Assembly: GCA_964035795.1 (NCBI GenBank)
Contig: OZ038322.1
Location: 5,322,925 to 5,386,924, forward strand
Length of the DNA: 64,000 bases
Reading direction: 5' to 3'
Source of the DNA: Pterobdella sp. o SKG-2022
Taxonomy: Eukaryota > Annelida > Clitellata > Hirudinida > Piscicolidae
Part shown: positions 33,286-46,810 of the stretch, in pieces
Numbering within the stretch: the first letter of the stretch is position 1
Layout: the number at the start of each line of letters is the position of its first letter
Position numbers and translations under genes: made by a program
The notes under the pieces: model-generated
The model's input: only the letters and a program-made list of their open reading frames with translations
Told to the model about the DNA's origin: nothing
The model's database searches: none

Positions 33286-35859
33286 ATGGCGATAAAATTT
33301 TCAGCTTCTGAGCACCAAATGAATTTATCTGTTCTGCAAAATAAGGATCCTTTTATTAAGAATATTGAAGACTCGGCATCCCAAGTGGCCGCGTATTCTT
33401 TTAACTCTCTCACGAACGAATGGGTAAGTTAGGTTCTGTCATTATTGATATTTAATTTAATAAGAATTTTTTTTTCTTCAAAGGAAAAAACTAACATTGA
33501 AGGAACACTTTTTGTATATACAAGGTGAATTGAAGTTTGCTGATAACCTTTTATGTTATATAAATTCATTTGTTCATATTTAAAACCGGAGTTAATTGAA
33601 TAACTTGTAAAGTAATTTTTTACTCATATACAACGTTTCAAATGAATTTTCTTTCCAACGTGTATAAGTTATTAAATTTTAAATTTTCTCCAAGAAGTTT
33701 CGAGCTTTTTACTTAATATTTCATCAGTTTATTGTTAAAAATTTAACTAGCCTTCAGATAATTTTTGAAATATTTTTTAAGTCAAACTTATCATGCTGAA
33801 TAAAAATTTTTAATCACTTTTTAGGTCAGCTACTCCCACTCATGGTTTCACTATAATGAATAGACTTCACCCAACCGATTTAGTTGAACCCATCAATAAA
33901 AATCTGGAGTTTCAGCTACAAGATCCTTTTTTACTATATAGAAACTCAAAATGTGAGCCATGTCTTTCAAGCTTTTAATTTAAAATATTAATATGGAAAT
34001 TTAAAACATACAAAAATTTCCACCTTCAGCATCAATAGTTGGAATATGGTTTTATGATCAAAATGAATGTGCAAAAATTGGAAATCTAATGAATAGGTAT
34101 CTAGTAAAATATATTTATACCTTCTCAAATGTTTTTATGTTCATCATTTTAGTATTCCTTTCAATTCAAATTTCAAACTCATAGTTTAGTGAAAGTAGCA
34201 GAAAATGAAGCTTCAAAAAGCATAAAAATCCCAGAAAGTGATTCTGAGCAAGCCTCCAAGCCATCTGTTGACATTCTTCAAATGCTTTCAAAGGCTCAAG
34301 ATGAATATGACAAGGTTATATGCATGAAACAACAGTATATGCATTACTAATGTGATTCATGTTGTCATGCTAGCATCAAAGCAGACATAGGGATGATGCA
34401 CATGTTTATACTGCACCAAATAAAAATTTAATTTAATTTTTATTCACAGACCAAACATGAAGGAAGCAATAAAACTCTTCAAAAAGAAGCTATTTCTTTG
34501 AGTATGTTTTTGAATTATAAAATTCTTGTCTTTCTTGGCATTTTTTTTGAATAGTCAATATTTTTTCACATTTTTTTCAAATCAGAAGAATGAAGAATAT
34601 GAATAAATTTACTTAATTAAAAAAACCATAATTATATTATATTCATTTTGTTATGCAAAGCAATAAAATTCATTCCATAACTGATTATTTATTCAAATTA
34701 GCACTCAGGCTTATAGGCTTACTAACAAAATTGATTTTTTGAAAACCTATTTATAGATGAGAAATCAAAATCAACAGAAGGTCAAAATCTCGCCACCACT
34801 CCTATTAGTTTAGATATTCTTTTCAAAAAGGCCCAGCAGCAAAACAATAGTCATTCAGTAGACCAGAAGTAAAAAATTTTTGTGTCTAAATTCAAATTTT
34901 ATTTTTTCTTTATTAATAAATTATTAATCATTATTATTTTTATTAGGCATATCTATGGCAGTACAAACAGTGCATTTCATTTGCCTCCATCTATGCAACA
35001 GAAGCAACCTTCATCTAATGTTCATATAGAAAAAGAAAAACAAAATGAATTTCCAAATCACCAAAGTCCAAATACCACCCTCAAAAAAACCTTGAACATT
35101 GCTCCCATTATACATCCAACTACAAAAATTCTTACTCATTCCAATCTATCTCCTGCCATCAATTCTACCTCGAATAAAATTCAACCATTAGGACAAAAAT
35201 CTCCTGCTTTTAATGCATCTGAATCTCCAGCAACCAATTTCCTGGTAAATGCTCTTTTTAGTCAACAAAAACAGCAAAAGCTTAAAAATTCTTCACCCAT
35301 CTTCACTTCTGCCTCACCCAATGACATAATCAAAATTCTGCCCAAAATATCTCAAAATGGCATTATTCATAGCACTTCAACTCTGAACACATCACCACTC
35401 AGGGATGATGTTAAACCCTCACATTTACCACCTTTGGAGGTTTGTTGTGATTGAAATTTTGATTAGGCTATATTATAGATGCTTTTAGTAGACTATTATA
35501 ATTGACTGTGAAAATTTTTCAGACAGAAAAGTCTACCCTACTCTCTCCCATGGCATTTCAAAATTCCAAAAATCTATTGAAAGGTAAGTTAATTCTCATT
35601 TTATAAAACTATTCTTAAATTACTAAATTTTCCAAGCAGCAAAGCCAAAAAAAATAACAGGTGAAGAGGAAAAATTCAATCCACTGAACAAAGAACAGTT
35701 AAAACAAGCCTTGATATCTTTGATCAAGGTAGGTGGAAATATTAAAATACCCCAATTACTAAAAACACAATTACCACACAGACTGACAATGACTTTTTGA
35801 CAACCATACACAGAGCATATATTGAATCACTAAACCGAGAATTGAACAAAAAGTTTTGA
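33286..35859 (+). CDS. DCP1: mRNA-decapping enzyme subunit 1
   Basis: Eleven exons in consistent phase: 33286-33423, 33484-33524, 33825-33952, 34030-34096, 34185-34314, 34450-34501, 34757-34868, 34947-35439, 35523-35583, 35640-35728 and 35781-35859. DCP1 is the activator of the decapping enzyme DCP2 in cytoplasmic mRNA decay. The EVH1-type fold is visible as NLSVLQNKDPFIKNI, SLTNEWEKTNIEGTLFVYTR, FTIMNRLHPTDLVEPI, and VGIWFYDQNECAKIGNLM. A motif-1-like helix follows (VDILQMLSKAQDEYDK). The middle is a long Ser/Pro/Asn-rich linker encoded mainly by the 493-bp exon. The C-terminus is the helical trimerisation domain (NKEQLKQALISLIK, TIHRAYIESLNREL). The protein is complete and near the usual metazoan length. 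It ends 110 bp from the stop of convergent RPL29. Confidence 0.96.
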
Positions 35860-35969
35860 TGATAAATTTAATGAACTATCTATTTTTGATATTTCTCAAT
35901 TTTTTGTCAATATAACAACAAATTTATTTTATACTTTTATTTCAAAAAGTATGCATTAATTGAAGCAAT

Positions 35970-36466
35970 CTAGGCTTTGGCTTTAACTGGAGTCTTTGAA
36001 TCTTTGCCGAGAAGATGAGCACCTTTCTTGTTATGTTTTTTAGCAAACCTCAAATTTCTCAAAAACTTTGGGTCAACCTGTAAGGGATTTATTATAGTCA
36101 GCAATGTTTTGGAAAGTGAAAATTTTCATATATAAATGTTAGATTTATGTGAAAGTTTGGTGAATTCAAACAACATATAATTCTGTTAATATAGCACTGC
36201 AATTTCCCCCTGAGCAAGCAACATGGAACATGATTGATCAGGTCTACTAAGGTGCTTCATCGAATTTTAATTAGACGTTTTTATAAACTAGTTGCAAGAA
36301 CTAACTCCTTTAAGGGAGGGGTATCTTTGAGATTTTGGTTTTTTGATACCATTTCTGTGCTGCTTCTTACCTGTAAACAGTTTAATTCGCTCAAACTAGG
36401 AGGATTAAATCACATATAAACTTACTCACTTTGGTTGTGATTTGTGTGGTTCTTTGACTTCGCCAT
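35970..36466 (-). CDS. RPL29: 60S ribosomal protein L29 (eL29)
   Basis: Three exons: 36466-36430, 36370-36306 and 36077-35970, all in phase. The start MAKSKNHTNHNQ is the invariant N-terminus of eL29, followed by HRNGIKKPKSQRYPSLKG and VDPKFLRNLRFAKKHNKKGA. It ends in an Ala/Lys-rich tail (TPVKAKA). It is a small, very basic component of the cytosolic large ribosomal subunit. The size, about 70 residues, suits invertebrate eL29. Upstream of the start the minus strand is pyrimidine-rich (TTTTCTTTCTCTC near 36595-36607), as expected near a TOP-type start, but the exact start site is not visible. Confidence 0.96.
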
Positions 36467-39282
36467 ATTAACACTGTTCAAAAAAAAATTTTGAATTATG
36501 TTTTTTAAAAAATTTCTTTAACCGAAAAAACTTATTTTGCTTCAAAAAACAAAAGATGCAAAAAGATGAAAGAGACACCAACCGAGAATACCGAGAGAAA
36601 GAAAACAAAAGACGGAAATATATATTCGACTAATTTTAGTTCTTTGCTAGTTTCTTCAAAATATTATTAAGAAACTTGTAAAAACAACTTGTTTCAATTA
36701 ATTTTTTTATTTTAACTATGATTATGTCAAATTTTTTGCAATTATTTTTTAGAAACGACTAATTAATTTTTCATCATGAATAAATATGAGCAAAAATAAA
36801 ATGTTTGAGTTTAATAATTTTGAATGATCTACTAAAGTTTAATTATAAGATATTATTTATGTTTCTATTTTTTGAACTATTGATAAAAACATTAATAAGA
36901 GCATAAAACTAGACATAAATAAAGCTTTTTATCGAAACTTAAAACCTTTGCTTATCACTATTAATCATCAAAATTTATGCTGAATTTTAAACATTTTTGT
37001 CTATGTGTCAACAGGTATGAAAAATTGTTTAAAAATTTTAAAAGAATTTCTAGAATAAGTTGCAGACACATTTAAGAAAGAAATTATAAAATCATTCTTA
37101 AATTTTTCAATTTAAAATTCTTGAAGTTTTTTATTTCAGAACTGAATCATACTCAAAAAATATCTATTGCATTCAGCGAAATTTCGAACAAAAATTAAAA
37201 AAATGCTCTCACAAGTCAATTGTTTTTTTTGAGTTTTATATATCGATAAAAAAACGTTTATGTTTAATGAACTTTCAACGCTCATCTGAGATTTTGCCAT
37301 TTTTATATTGCGTAAAAGTATATTGGGTCTGATATGTAATTATATGAAAGCTAATAAAGTAACAAGCTCGTCAAGATATTCTTACGAAGAAATTGTTCGA
37401 GAACTTTTGGAGCAATTGCTTAAAAGATAATCATAAAACGAAGATTAATTTTTCGGAAATTGTTGTTCTAGAAGATTCAAATAATAAAAATAATCTTCAA
37501 ATTTAGCAATAGGTATATGAAGTTAGCATTAAATTTTATTATATCCTGGGAATTATCGCAGTAAGATTTTCATTTAAAACGTTATAATCTTTCAAAAAAA
37601 AAAAAAACACATTTTTAGTGTTCATAATTCGAATGAATTTCATAGTTAGAGAAGTGCTTATAGTGTATTTTAAGCCCTTTTTAAGTTTTTATGTTGGCTT
37701 TATACCCATAAGCACCCATACTCACTATGAGAAATCTAGAAGTGTTATAATATTTTCAAATTGTGTCAGGTCGTTTATATTTCCTTCATTCCATTTAAAA
37801 ATCCATTAAGACAAACAGTTGATACCGTCGCCTGCGTCGAAACGAAGTAGGTTTAAACGACGAGAGTGTATGCATTTTTAGCAAACGTCGAATATGAGTT
37901 TTTAAAACCGAAGTTTCAGTTTTCAATACAGAATGTATAAATTATCGTGTTTTAAATTCAAAATGTAATAGGATATAAAAATAAACTTTTTTGCGATCTC
38001 AAATATATTCAAAAGACAAATGTTCCGTGAAGGTTCTCCCCTGAAGGCAAAAGCAAGCTATTTGTATGTATTTTTAATGTCGAAAAGTCGTTCTTTCAAA
38101 CTGAATGATGTCATTTTGAAGAACAAAAATTTACATAAAATACATCGGAAAACTTTCTAAATATTGGATTCTGCATTTATTTAATTTCAAAAATCAATCG
38201 TTTCTTTTATTGCTTCTACCAAAATTTACAAATTTATTTTCTAAATATTTATAAATTTAAATCACGCATATCGTACAAATTAATGAATGTTTGATGAAAA
38301 TGCCTTTAAAGCTAAAGAATAAAATAAAAATTGATAATTTGTTCAGAAAACACGACTTGTTTGTGACAGACTGTTATAAAATAAGTATTTATACTCTTCA
38401 AATGAATTCACAAAAACTCAACAATTATAAGGATCGAAACTCAATATAAAAAATTACTCTGACTTTAATGAGAAAAGTAAACACTTTGTAAAATTTAAAA
38501 CGTTTTAAAATAATGTATACCAATCAAAAGTAATTTTTAAAATACGAACGCGAAATTCATCTAAGTTTCACGTCTGAATGACTGATCAAAACAAAGGGAC
38601 TCTGAGCGCGCCACATTTTCAAAACATCAACCTTCACCATCGGTAAGACTCTTCACATAGTCCGCCATGAAAAGCTCGTTTTTTTTATTAATGGCCATGT
38701 ATTCGAAGAAGGAAAAAATTCTTTATATAAAGAAAACTAACGTTTTTTGCTTTAGAAATGACTTAGCGGAATAATATGAACTAATTTTATAGTCTAAATT
38801 CAAATTACTTATGTAAAATAATGCATTATTGCATATAGTTGAGTGGTTCTCTTGCAATGAAGACTCGAAATAAGAAAAGTAATTTTTTAGGCGTAAAACT
38901 TTAAAAGCATGCAATAAAACGTCTCTGTACTTGCCTCATATACAACCTGTTTTAGTTAACTAAAGATCAAAAATTTATGTGGTTTTTCACTTCAGATTTA
39001 TTTTATTCTTTTATACTTCTCATTTATCAAGTTCATTTGTAATTATCATGACCACATAATTAACTTTTGTTTATAGCATCCTTAACAGTTTACATCTTAA
39101 AATAAAATGCTATATAAAACGCTGAATTTTTAAAATTTAGAGCTCAACACGACAAAGTTGATTTCAACATCTGAATCAATTGAAAAACAGTGATAGAACT
39201 TTATCGATAATTTCTTATCGAATTTCAATTCTGGCGAAAACTTGAAACAGCTATAAAGAACGATGACGTCAAGATTTTGGTG
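36467..39282. other. AT-rich intergenic region, no gene recognised
   Basis: I read both strands and found no recognisable exon. A 28-codon frame at 37344-37430 (+), ending YSYEEIVRELLEQLLKR, looks peptide-like but has no family match or supporting exon. The RPL29 promoter must lie at the left end. Confidence 0.35.
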
Positions 39283-40040
39283 TCATTTAAATTCCTGGAT
39301 GGCTTGGTAGAGTGCTTGGTAAGAAGGATGTTCATAAATAAAGACGGGCTGCATGTATACAGAATGGAGTGAAGAGTATTGAGGAAGAGGACAAGCGATA
39401 AAGCTTGAATCATTCATCAGTAAATGGCTTGGTGCTTTTAATAATATAGTGTTTTCTGGCGCTTTTAAATCTGTTTTATCGATCGTATAGAAGAAAGGAT
39501 GATACTGGGAAAAATAATTGGAAAAGTTAAATTCATGAGATGTTAGCTCGGATTGCACAGTTGAATATTGAAGAGTGGTAATCTCTTCAGGTAGAAGCTT
39601 CAACTTTTTTATAATTCTTCTGATTCTCTTACGTTTCTTCCATTTTTTAAACTTTTCTTTCTTTTTTTCCAATCGCATCTGTAACAAATACATTGATGGT
39701 AATATTTAGAAAGATTACATAAGCTCCCAAATCAATCATGACTTGAGCCAATAAAATTCAACTCATGCTACATGAAATTGTGAATTATTTCTAAACAAAA
39801 AAGTCTAAGAATCCGATGTAGTATGAAGAGAAGTTGACGAATGGTTTTCAAAGTGATATATTACTGACAATACTTCCCTGTTTTTGAGCTCATTTTGTGC
39901 GATCGTTCAAGAGCATGCAAGTATTCATTAGGTGGGTGATATATTGGTGGCGCAGATAATGTTATAGAAAGCCTCAATTATTAGAGATAGCCAATTAACC
40001 CTTCGCTGACTTACTCGCCATAAAATACTCTCCGCTTCAT
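39283..40040 (-). CDS. unrecognised small gene, exon structure incomplete
   Basis: Three probable coding pieces. Exon 1 at 40040-40015 starts MKRRVFYGE with a perfect GTAAGT donor. Exon 2 at 39972-39865 fits its phase and reads APPIYHPPNEYLHALERSHK. The last piece, open to 39283, follows a clear acceptor (TTGTTACAG at about 39679), starts MRLEKKKEKFKKWKKRKRIR and continues about 125 codons to a stop after YQALYQAIQEFK. That length without a stop is notable in DNA this AT-rich. Exon 2 and the last piece do not join in phase with the donors I see, so a small exon is missing or there are two genes. The Lys/Arg-rich helix suggests RNA binding or a nucleolar or mitochondrial-ribosome protein, but I recognise no family. 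Confidence 0.55.
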
Positions 40041-43000
40041 TTTACATATGAACAAATCTATAAGCTCCTCTGGAATAAATACAAGGTATTATATTGAAAG
40101 ACGAGGCTTAATGATGTTAATGAAACTAATTAATATTCTTAGAGAATTTCTTAAAATCTTCATTCTAGAAGAAATTTTGAACTTTTATATCATTCAAAAG
40201 TATGCTGAATTGAAGATTTTTAAATATTTTAAATATAATCCCACTATTATTTGAGCAAAATCTTGAGTTTCATAACTAATTTTAAAACTTCTCAATGAGT
40301 CTAAAATCATATTTAACTTAATCAATTGAGTTTTATTTTTATATTTTTCAATTAACTATGAAAGAAAACTTAATTTAATTTGAAACTTTGATAAAAATTG
40401 CTTTGAAACTGAATGGGTTTTGTACAGTTTCATCTTCCGCAAGGAATTTTCATTAAATAAGTAGATTTATCTAGAATGCAAAGGGTGATTAAGAATCAAC
40501 AAATAATTCAGAAAAATTAAAATATTTTCAAAACTTGGAAATATGTGAGAAGGTATATGAACGTACAAAATTTTCAACTCAATATAGTTTTTGAACCGGA
40601 ATGTTTTAGATAAATTTTTAGATAAAATAAGGTTGTATTCATCGAAAATTTTAGCTTCTGTTTAAAAAAAATATTTTTTTTATTAAAATTTTTCAAACTT
40701 TTGAAAGCAATTCTAAAAAAAATCTTACACTATAATTTCAAAATTATGGAAATTAACTATCAGATTTAAAAAGTTGAGAAGGTATATTGAAAGGATATGA
40801 TTATGAGAAGAAGAAAAAACGTGAAGAATTGGGGGCGTAGGTCGAAATAAATCAGCAAAACATGCTATACATGGCATGGAATGGATTATTGAGGTTCATA
40901 ATAGAAGTGGTGTGATGGAAGGCGCTATTTATGGTGCATAAATATTGAATAGGTCTTGTCATTCATACATTACACTATGACCCGTTGTTAAAAAGCAAAG
41001 TATTTATCTTGTTGATAAGAGGCCGTTAAAACATGGAGAGAAGGCTGCGGTTATTTATGCGTTTGGTAAGGTGAGGATGGGATATCGATTGTGCTTTCAT
41101 GTGGGTCTGTATGAACAAGCCGATGACACGAAGAAGGCAGAGGTTGAGGGGATAAATGTTGCAGATTTATTGGAATTCTAACGATGTATAAAATATATTC
41201 TCCTTTATGCAAAAAAAAATTTGAGTTACAGCCGGGATGGAATATTTTTTCACTGTAATAACACTTTTTTGTCTCTTTATCACAAGGCATGGTATTTTTT
41301 TAAAGTAGGTTACTTTGAAAAAAATTTTTTCAAACAATCAAACATTTTAGTCTTGTAAAGCTGCCAAGAAAGACCGTTGAATGGTTTTTTTCTGCATCTA
41401 CTTCAATATACATCCTCTCAAATGCTCCACGCATCAATTCATTCCACTTTTTTTACTTCATTTCATGTTGTTGATTTAAACTTTTCAGTAAAAAAAAGTT
41501 TATGTTGAAATCAAAGGGCCGAAATAATGTACCAATGCTTACAATGCAACTTTTTCCAAAAGCAAAACCTTATTTGATGGTTAAAGTTTGTGGCGTGCGT
41601 GATAATGGAAAAAGGCATTATCTGCATTTTAATTATTAAAATTGGTGAATTTAATTTAAAAATTGAAATTATTTCTCTAAAGGTTTTTTTTCCAAAAGCA
41701 ATAACCACTGTTTGAAGGCGAAAATTGTTATCCTGTATGTCATTAAGATGCTTCGAATGCTTCTCTCGCATGTTACCCTATCATTTAAGATTTTTTGGGT
41801 TCAAAAATTGTTGTTTTTTACGAAAAATATTGTTCTCTTAGGCTTGTAATTTAAGTGAAACGATTAACTGATGACATGCCGAGCTTCTTACACACTTATC
41901 CCCACTCAAAGTTGTGGATGATTTCAATAATGACAGGTATTTAGAGGAATGTTTCAAAGATGATGTATTTCTGAATTAAGTAATGACAAGATTCAATAAA
42001 ATTCTTATGCCTACTAGAGCGAAAAATACCTTCAAGCGAATCTAATGAAAACGAACCTTGCTCCTATAAAAAAACTAGCAATTTTACATGAAAGATTCAG
42101 ACGTTTCAAATACAAAATAAGACTCTATCGAGTAGAAAATGCTTGAAATGATAATTATTTCATTAAATAAAAGGTTACTATACTCACATAAAAAGATTAT
42201 TTATTTAAAAATAAAGTCAATTTAACGCTTACTCTTTGAAGATACTCTAAAGTTGGTTGAGACGTTTACTCGATATTTTCCATTCCATTAGAAAATCATA
42301 AAAACATTGATAATTCAACTTTACGATTTTTAAAATGCCATATTACTTTAATAAAGTCAAATAATGAGTACTAAGCTAGTTTCAAATGCATAAAACGAAT
42401 CTTTTTAAAGCAAATGTGAGCACGTTTAAAATGCTACTCGCCAGTGAGACAGCCTGGCCTAGGATGCTTTATAAGAAGTCTAATGTATGCACACTCGTGC
42501 ACTAATCACATTTTAGCACTCAAGTTAATGTATTTTCATTGAACCCTGTTTATCATTTATGTTACAAAAGGGCAATCTCACCCTGAAAAGATTTCAGAAG
42601 CTGAATGCATTATCAAGAGGCCATTATTACTTAATTATCTCCATGAAAAAAACTCTTAGCAACTTTTAATGCAAATTTTTTAACGTTGAAAAATAATTCT
42701 TTTTGCAACGTTTATCAGATACACATTGAAATAGTGAACTCACCAGTTAAGGTTTGAGGTGAATCGTAGCTCAAAGGTTATGAATGCACTTCTATATAGA
42801 TAATGGGTAGCCTTTGAAAAGACTACATACATTTAATACAAACTACGATTTAGTATACAAATTGCTAAATTATTTAAAACTTTTATCAATACTAATTATT
42901 TGATCATTAAAGTACAACAAAAATCTTTTTGACAAAGAAAATTTTTTATTGGAAACTATTTGCTTTGGAATGACTCCGCGTGGACTTAAATATATTTCGA

Positions 43001-44697
43001 AAGCGATACGTCTTGCACAGGCCAGTTTCTCACTCCCACATCTAACTTTTTTCAATACTTTTTTGGGGTTTTAACATAAAATTGAAATAAAACAAAATTT
43101 AATTTGTTTTAAAAATATGCTTTAAGAAGATCTATATTTTTTAAAAGTATTTTGTATCTTTTCAAATGTGAACATCCCATTGAAACTTATTTTTATCTAA
43201 TATGATATTAGAAAATAACATTTTTTTCTAAATTTTGAAATAAATTAAACTATTTTTTTTATAAAATATTTTTTGAAGTCATATGAAAATCGACTTCAAA
43301 AATAGCTTTAACGTTTTGCAACTAGTGTAAAGTCAAATAGAAAATATGAATAGAGAATATTAGAAGCGGTTTGAGCATTCACTTCAAAAGCTGTAAAGAA
43401 GTACATAATCGTCTTTGATTCCAGAACCAATCTATCCTTTCCGGGTATTGTATAATATTTTTATCAATACAAAAGTGCCTTCATAGGTCTGAGTTCAGTG
43501 TATATAGTGTTATTAATCACCAAAGTTGACATTCAGATGTTGAGATGCAAGCAGGTGTATAAGCCATCCATCAATCATCCATTTCATTTTTGCTAAAAAC
43601 CTTATTAGGAAAAGAAGATTAGGTTTTGAAAAATCTAAAAGTGAAGTTAATTAAATTTTTTGTCGTTTCTGAAACTAATTTGAGATAAAAGATCATTCCG
43701 ACGCTAAACACAATATTTTGTTCGAAGTGATTGAAATAAATTTGTTTTTTTTGATGCAGAAGATTGCCTATAGATATTGTCTAGAAAAACATTTCTAAAA
43801 TTTTTGGAGATATTATTTTTAAAAGCTATTCATTAAAACGCCCGAGCCATAACACATGCTTAGAGCAGTGAAAATGGCAAAATCAAAAGGGATTTTAAAA
43901 TAGTCTTGACTAGTCAAGCGTTCCATCATATTTTGCTCTCTTATCTACTCATACACCCAAATGCCTCCGGTTAATTATAAATTTTACTTTTAATCGCTTT
44001 CAATTAATATTATCATTATTTGCATGAAAGAATTTTTATACCATGTATATCTTGAAATATTTTAAAGCAAAACGAAAAAAGTTGTATGGAAAGTTTTTAG
44101 GCTGTTTCAAACAATTTTCGAAAATACAATGTTTTTTAGTTTAAACTTTCTTTGAATAACTTCTAAGTTCTTCAACTTGAACAGTTTTAGAATAACAACG
44201 AGAAGTAGGCTGCAGTTGCAGTAGTGTTTGCAGGAAATAAATATTTGTTTTCGAAATATTTTGCATTCATATACAGGGTAGATTTGGAATATTTTCTAAA
44301 AAAACCTCATTATGCAATTATTTGGATAAGATTATAAATTAAAGCACTTCTTTTAGAGCAAACACTAAATCAAGGTCATAACGATGAACTCGCTCGGCCT
44401 CTACTGACAGCTGGATTTATAAGTGAATTGTCATACTGATAGAAGCATTAATGCATAAGTATATGCACACAAACACACGCACAAATGAATATGAACATAG
44501 GAAAAATGATATATCAAGCTTACTTTGATATGAGCAACGAAGCAAATCTAAAGAACTTCTAATGAAAAGTTGCGCTTTGTTATTTAGTTATTCAAACGCC
44601 AAGAGATTTGAAAGGATATAAATATAAGTTATGCATGATAAATTTTGATGTCCACTGTATTCAAATTTCTGATGTTTCAAAAGTTGCATGTTAAAAA
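40041..44697. other. long gene-poor stretch
   Basis: No gene recognised. The block 40840-41170 is clearly less AT-rich than its surroundings and less broken by homopolymers, but its frames are interrupted. A tRNA-like fragment (GAATCGTAGCTCAAAGGTTA, 42763-42782) may be a very decayed SINE head. Confidence 0.35.
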
Positions 44698-46031
44698 ATG
44701 AGTCGCATCATTACGTCTTCAATAGTTTTATTCTCCTTATTTAGCTTTGTTCATACAGATCAACATGATAGATGTCCTCACTTCATGGAAGAAGTTGAAA
44801 ATGATAAAGATTCAATTAGACCCCCTCTCACTGCTCCTTTGCAGCTTCTAACAAAAACTCTTCAACGCACACCTACAGTCATCTTCACTTCAGAACAACC
44901 GCTTGAAGGTTTTTCAAAACAATTTTTAAAAATATATCAATTAATAAACGTCGTTAACACACAGTCGATGTTGCAATACTTGGAAAGAAAAAAATCAGCA
45001 TTTTTAAAATGCAAGTTTTTCAAGTGTTACAAGACACTCCACTAGGCCAGTGGAATGTTATACATCCAGCTGACAAAATCCAAAGTGTAATATGTCAATC
45101 TTCGCAAGACACCATAGCATTCAACTCCACCAGATATTTCCTTGATCCGGATGAAGTGATCAGAGTTTTGTGGACCCCTCCTCACACGAACATCGCAAAA
45201 ATTGAAGTTATGTAAGTTATTTTTGTATATAAAAAAAGGTAGCTGATAGACATTTTTAAAACTCCAAATAAAAAATACATTTTCATGTTAAAAATCGAAG
45301 TCTTTCAACAAGCGTTGTTACAGAAATATGTAAACTTGATAAGAAAAGTTTGAAATTTTCATATACAATTTTTTGGACTTACATAATTTATTTCGTTTAT
45401 TGTCAATAAACCCTGCTGCTGCATAATTGAATTCAAAAAGCATAATGAAACATTAAAGATGTCAAAAAATATTTTTTTTTAAGTTGCCGTTTTGTCATAA
45501 GCAATTTAGTTTTTAGTTTACTTAAATTAAAAAATTGAATTTTCAGTTTAAGAGGTGTAAGTTGAAAGTGTTAGAAAGCTCTTGGAGCGTCACATTTAAA
45601 TTCACTTTATAAAGTAAAAGAACGATTTTGTTGGACTTGAAACAGTAAAAGTTCAAATGCGGAAAAGGCGAGTAAATTCAAATGAAGAGAATACGGTGTT
45701 TAAAAATAATTAAAAGCAGATAAACTGCAATAGATCCAGAGTCAAAAATCCAATTAAAACATTTTAGCGCGCAAAGCCTTTCCATTTAGTGCGCGGTACA
45801 TAGCGTCGAGAGTACTTTTAACTCACCTTCAAATTGACATAGTTCTAAAACGTCAATTAAGAAAGGTTCATTTAAAGTCCAAAAGTGAGTTTATTTTTTT
45901 ATATTGTATTCAGACTTCATAATAACTGAAGCATTTTTTTTAGAATATCCTTACAAGATGAAGATGGCTCAACGTGGCTAAGATGGAATTCTTTTGAGTT
46001 GTTGAACTCTTTCAAAAAGATCGGGGAGTGA
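44698..46031 (+). CDS. secreted single Reeler-domain protein
   Basis: Three exons, all in phase: 44698-44908, 44965-45211 and 45944-46031, giving about 181 residues. The N-terminus MSRIITSSIVLFSLFSFVHT is a clear signal peptide. The rest fits a Reeler domain: a beta-strand start (VDVAILGKKKISIFKMQVFQ), PLGQWNV, KIQSVICQSSQDTIAFNSTR, VIRVLWTPPH and a closing strand with DGSTWLRWNSF. Small secreted Reeler proteins in arthropods and other invertebrates are annotated as putative defence proteins; the same fold begins reelin and ferric-chelate reductase 1. No membrane segment or second domain follows, so a secreted one-domain product is expected. Its function here is not known. Identification is by pattern, moderately secure. 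Confidence 0.72.
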
Positions 46032-46664
46032 TTTTTTAGAGAACACTCATGTTATACTTGTTCATTGGGTTCACAAAGCCTAGCGCATTTCAACACATGA
46101 TTTAGTTATTTTATTTCAACCCCATGTATTTTGTTTCATTTTTTCGTATTTTCAAAAATTATTATTACATTTTACTTTAATAATCGACAAGCATATAACC
46201 TGGGTCAAAGGGAAACAATTAGAAGCTTTTATTAAATTGTAATAAACCACGCAAAACCTCATTAAATATATCAAACAAGATAATGAGGTTTGCCTGAGTG
46301 CAGGCAATCACCATTGTTCAGTTTATCGAGGACAAAGTTCGAATAGTTCTGAAACGACCTTTATAGATCCCATATAAAATATTTGTTTTTTTCCTTTGTG
46401 TTTATTATTGTACTTTGTGTGGTGTTATGCAATTTCTTTGAAACAATTGTATTTGATTGGAAATTCATTTCCATTATACAAATAATTTCACCTCATGGTT
46501 AACTGTTTATCTTTTTGATCTATAAGAGAATATAAAAATGTTTTAATAAATAAAAAAAATAAAATAATTGAGTCGAGTCAATCAAATCAAAATCAAAGTG
46601 AAGCTTATTAAATAAAGTGCGGTTTATTTTAACTTTCCAGACATATATCACATGGGGATAAGAC
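46032..46664. other. intergenic, nothing recognised
   Basis: AT-rich with no supported exon. It probably contains the 3' end of the Reeler gene and the 3' end of the PHD gene. Confidence 0.35.
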
Positions 46665-46810
46665 CTATACAAAACTGACGCTGAATAGTAGTTGAACCGA
46701 AAATAAAAATGTAAGAGCGTTTAGAGTAGGTGAAAGCCAAATTATAGTAAAAGTGACACTAAAAGCTTGAATTCTGCGCTTATATTTGTAAAAATATATA
46801 TTTAGACTTG

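Noticed and set aside
37344..37430. 28-codon plus-strand frame ending YSYEEIVRELLEQLLKR
   Set aside because: Attractive helix-like peptide, but too short, isolated and without a promoter or splice context.
42870..43055. 61-codon minus-strand frame starting MKKVRCGSEKLACARR
   Set aside because: The first part looks less random than most, but there is no splice signal support, no second exon and no family match.
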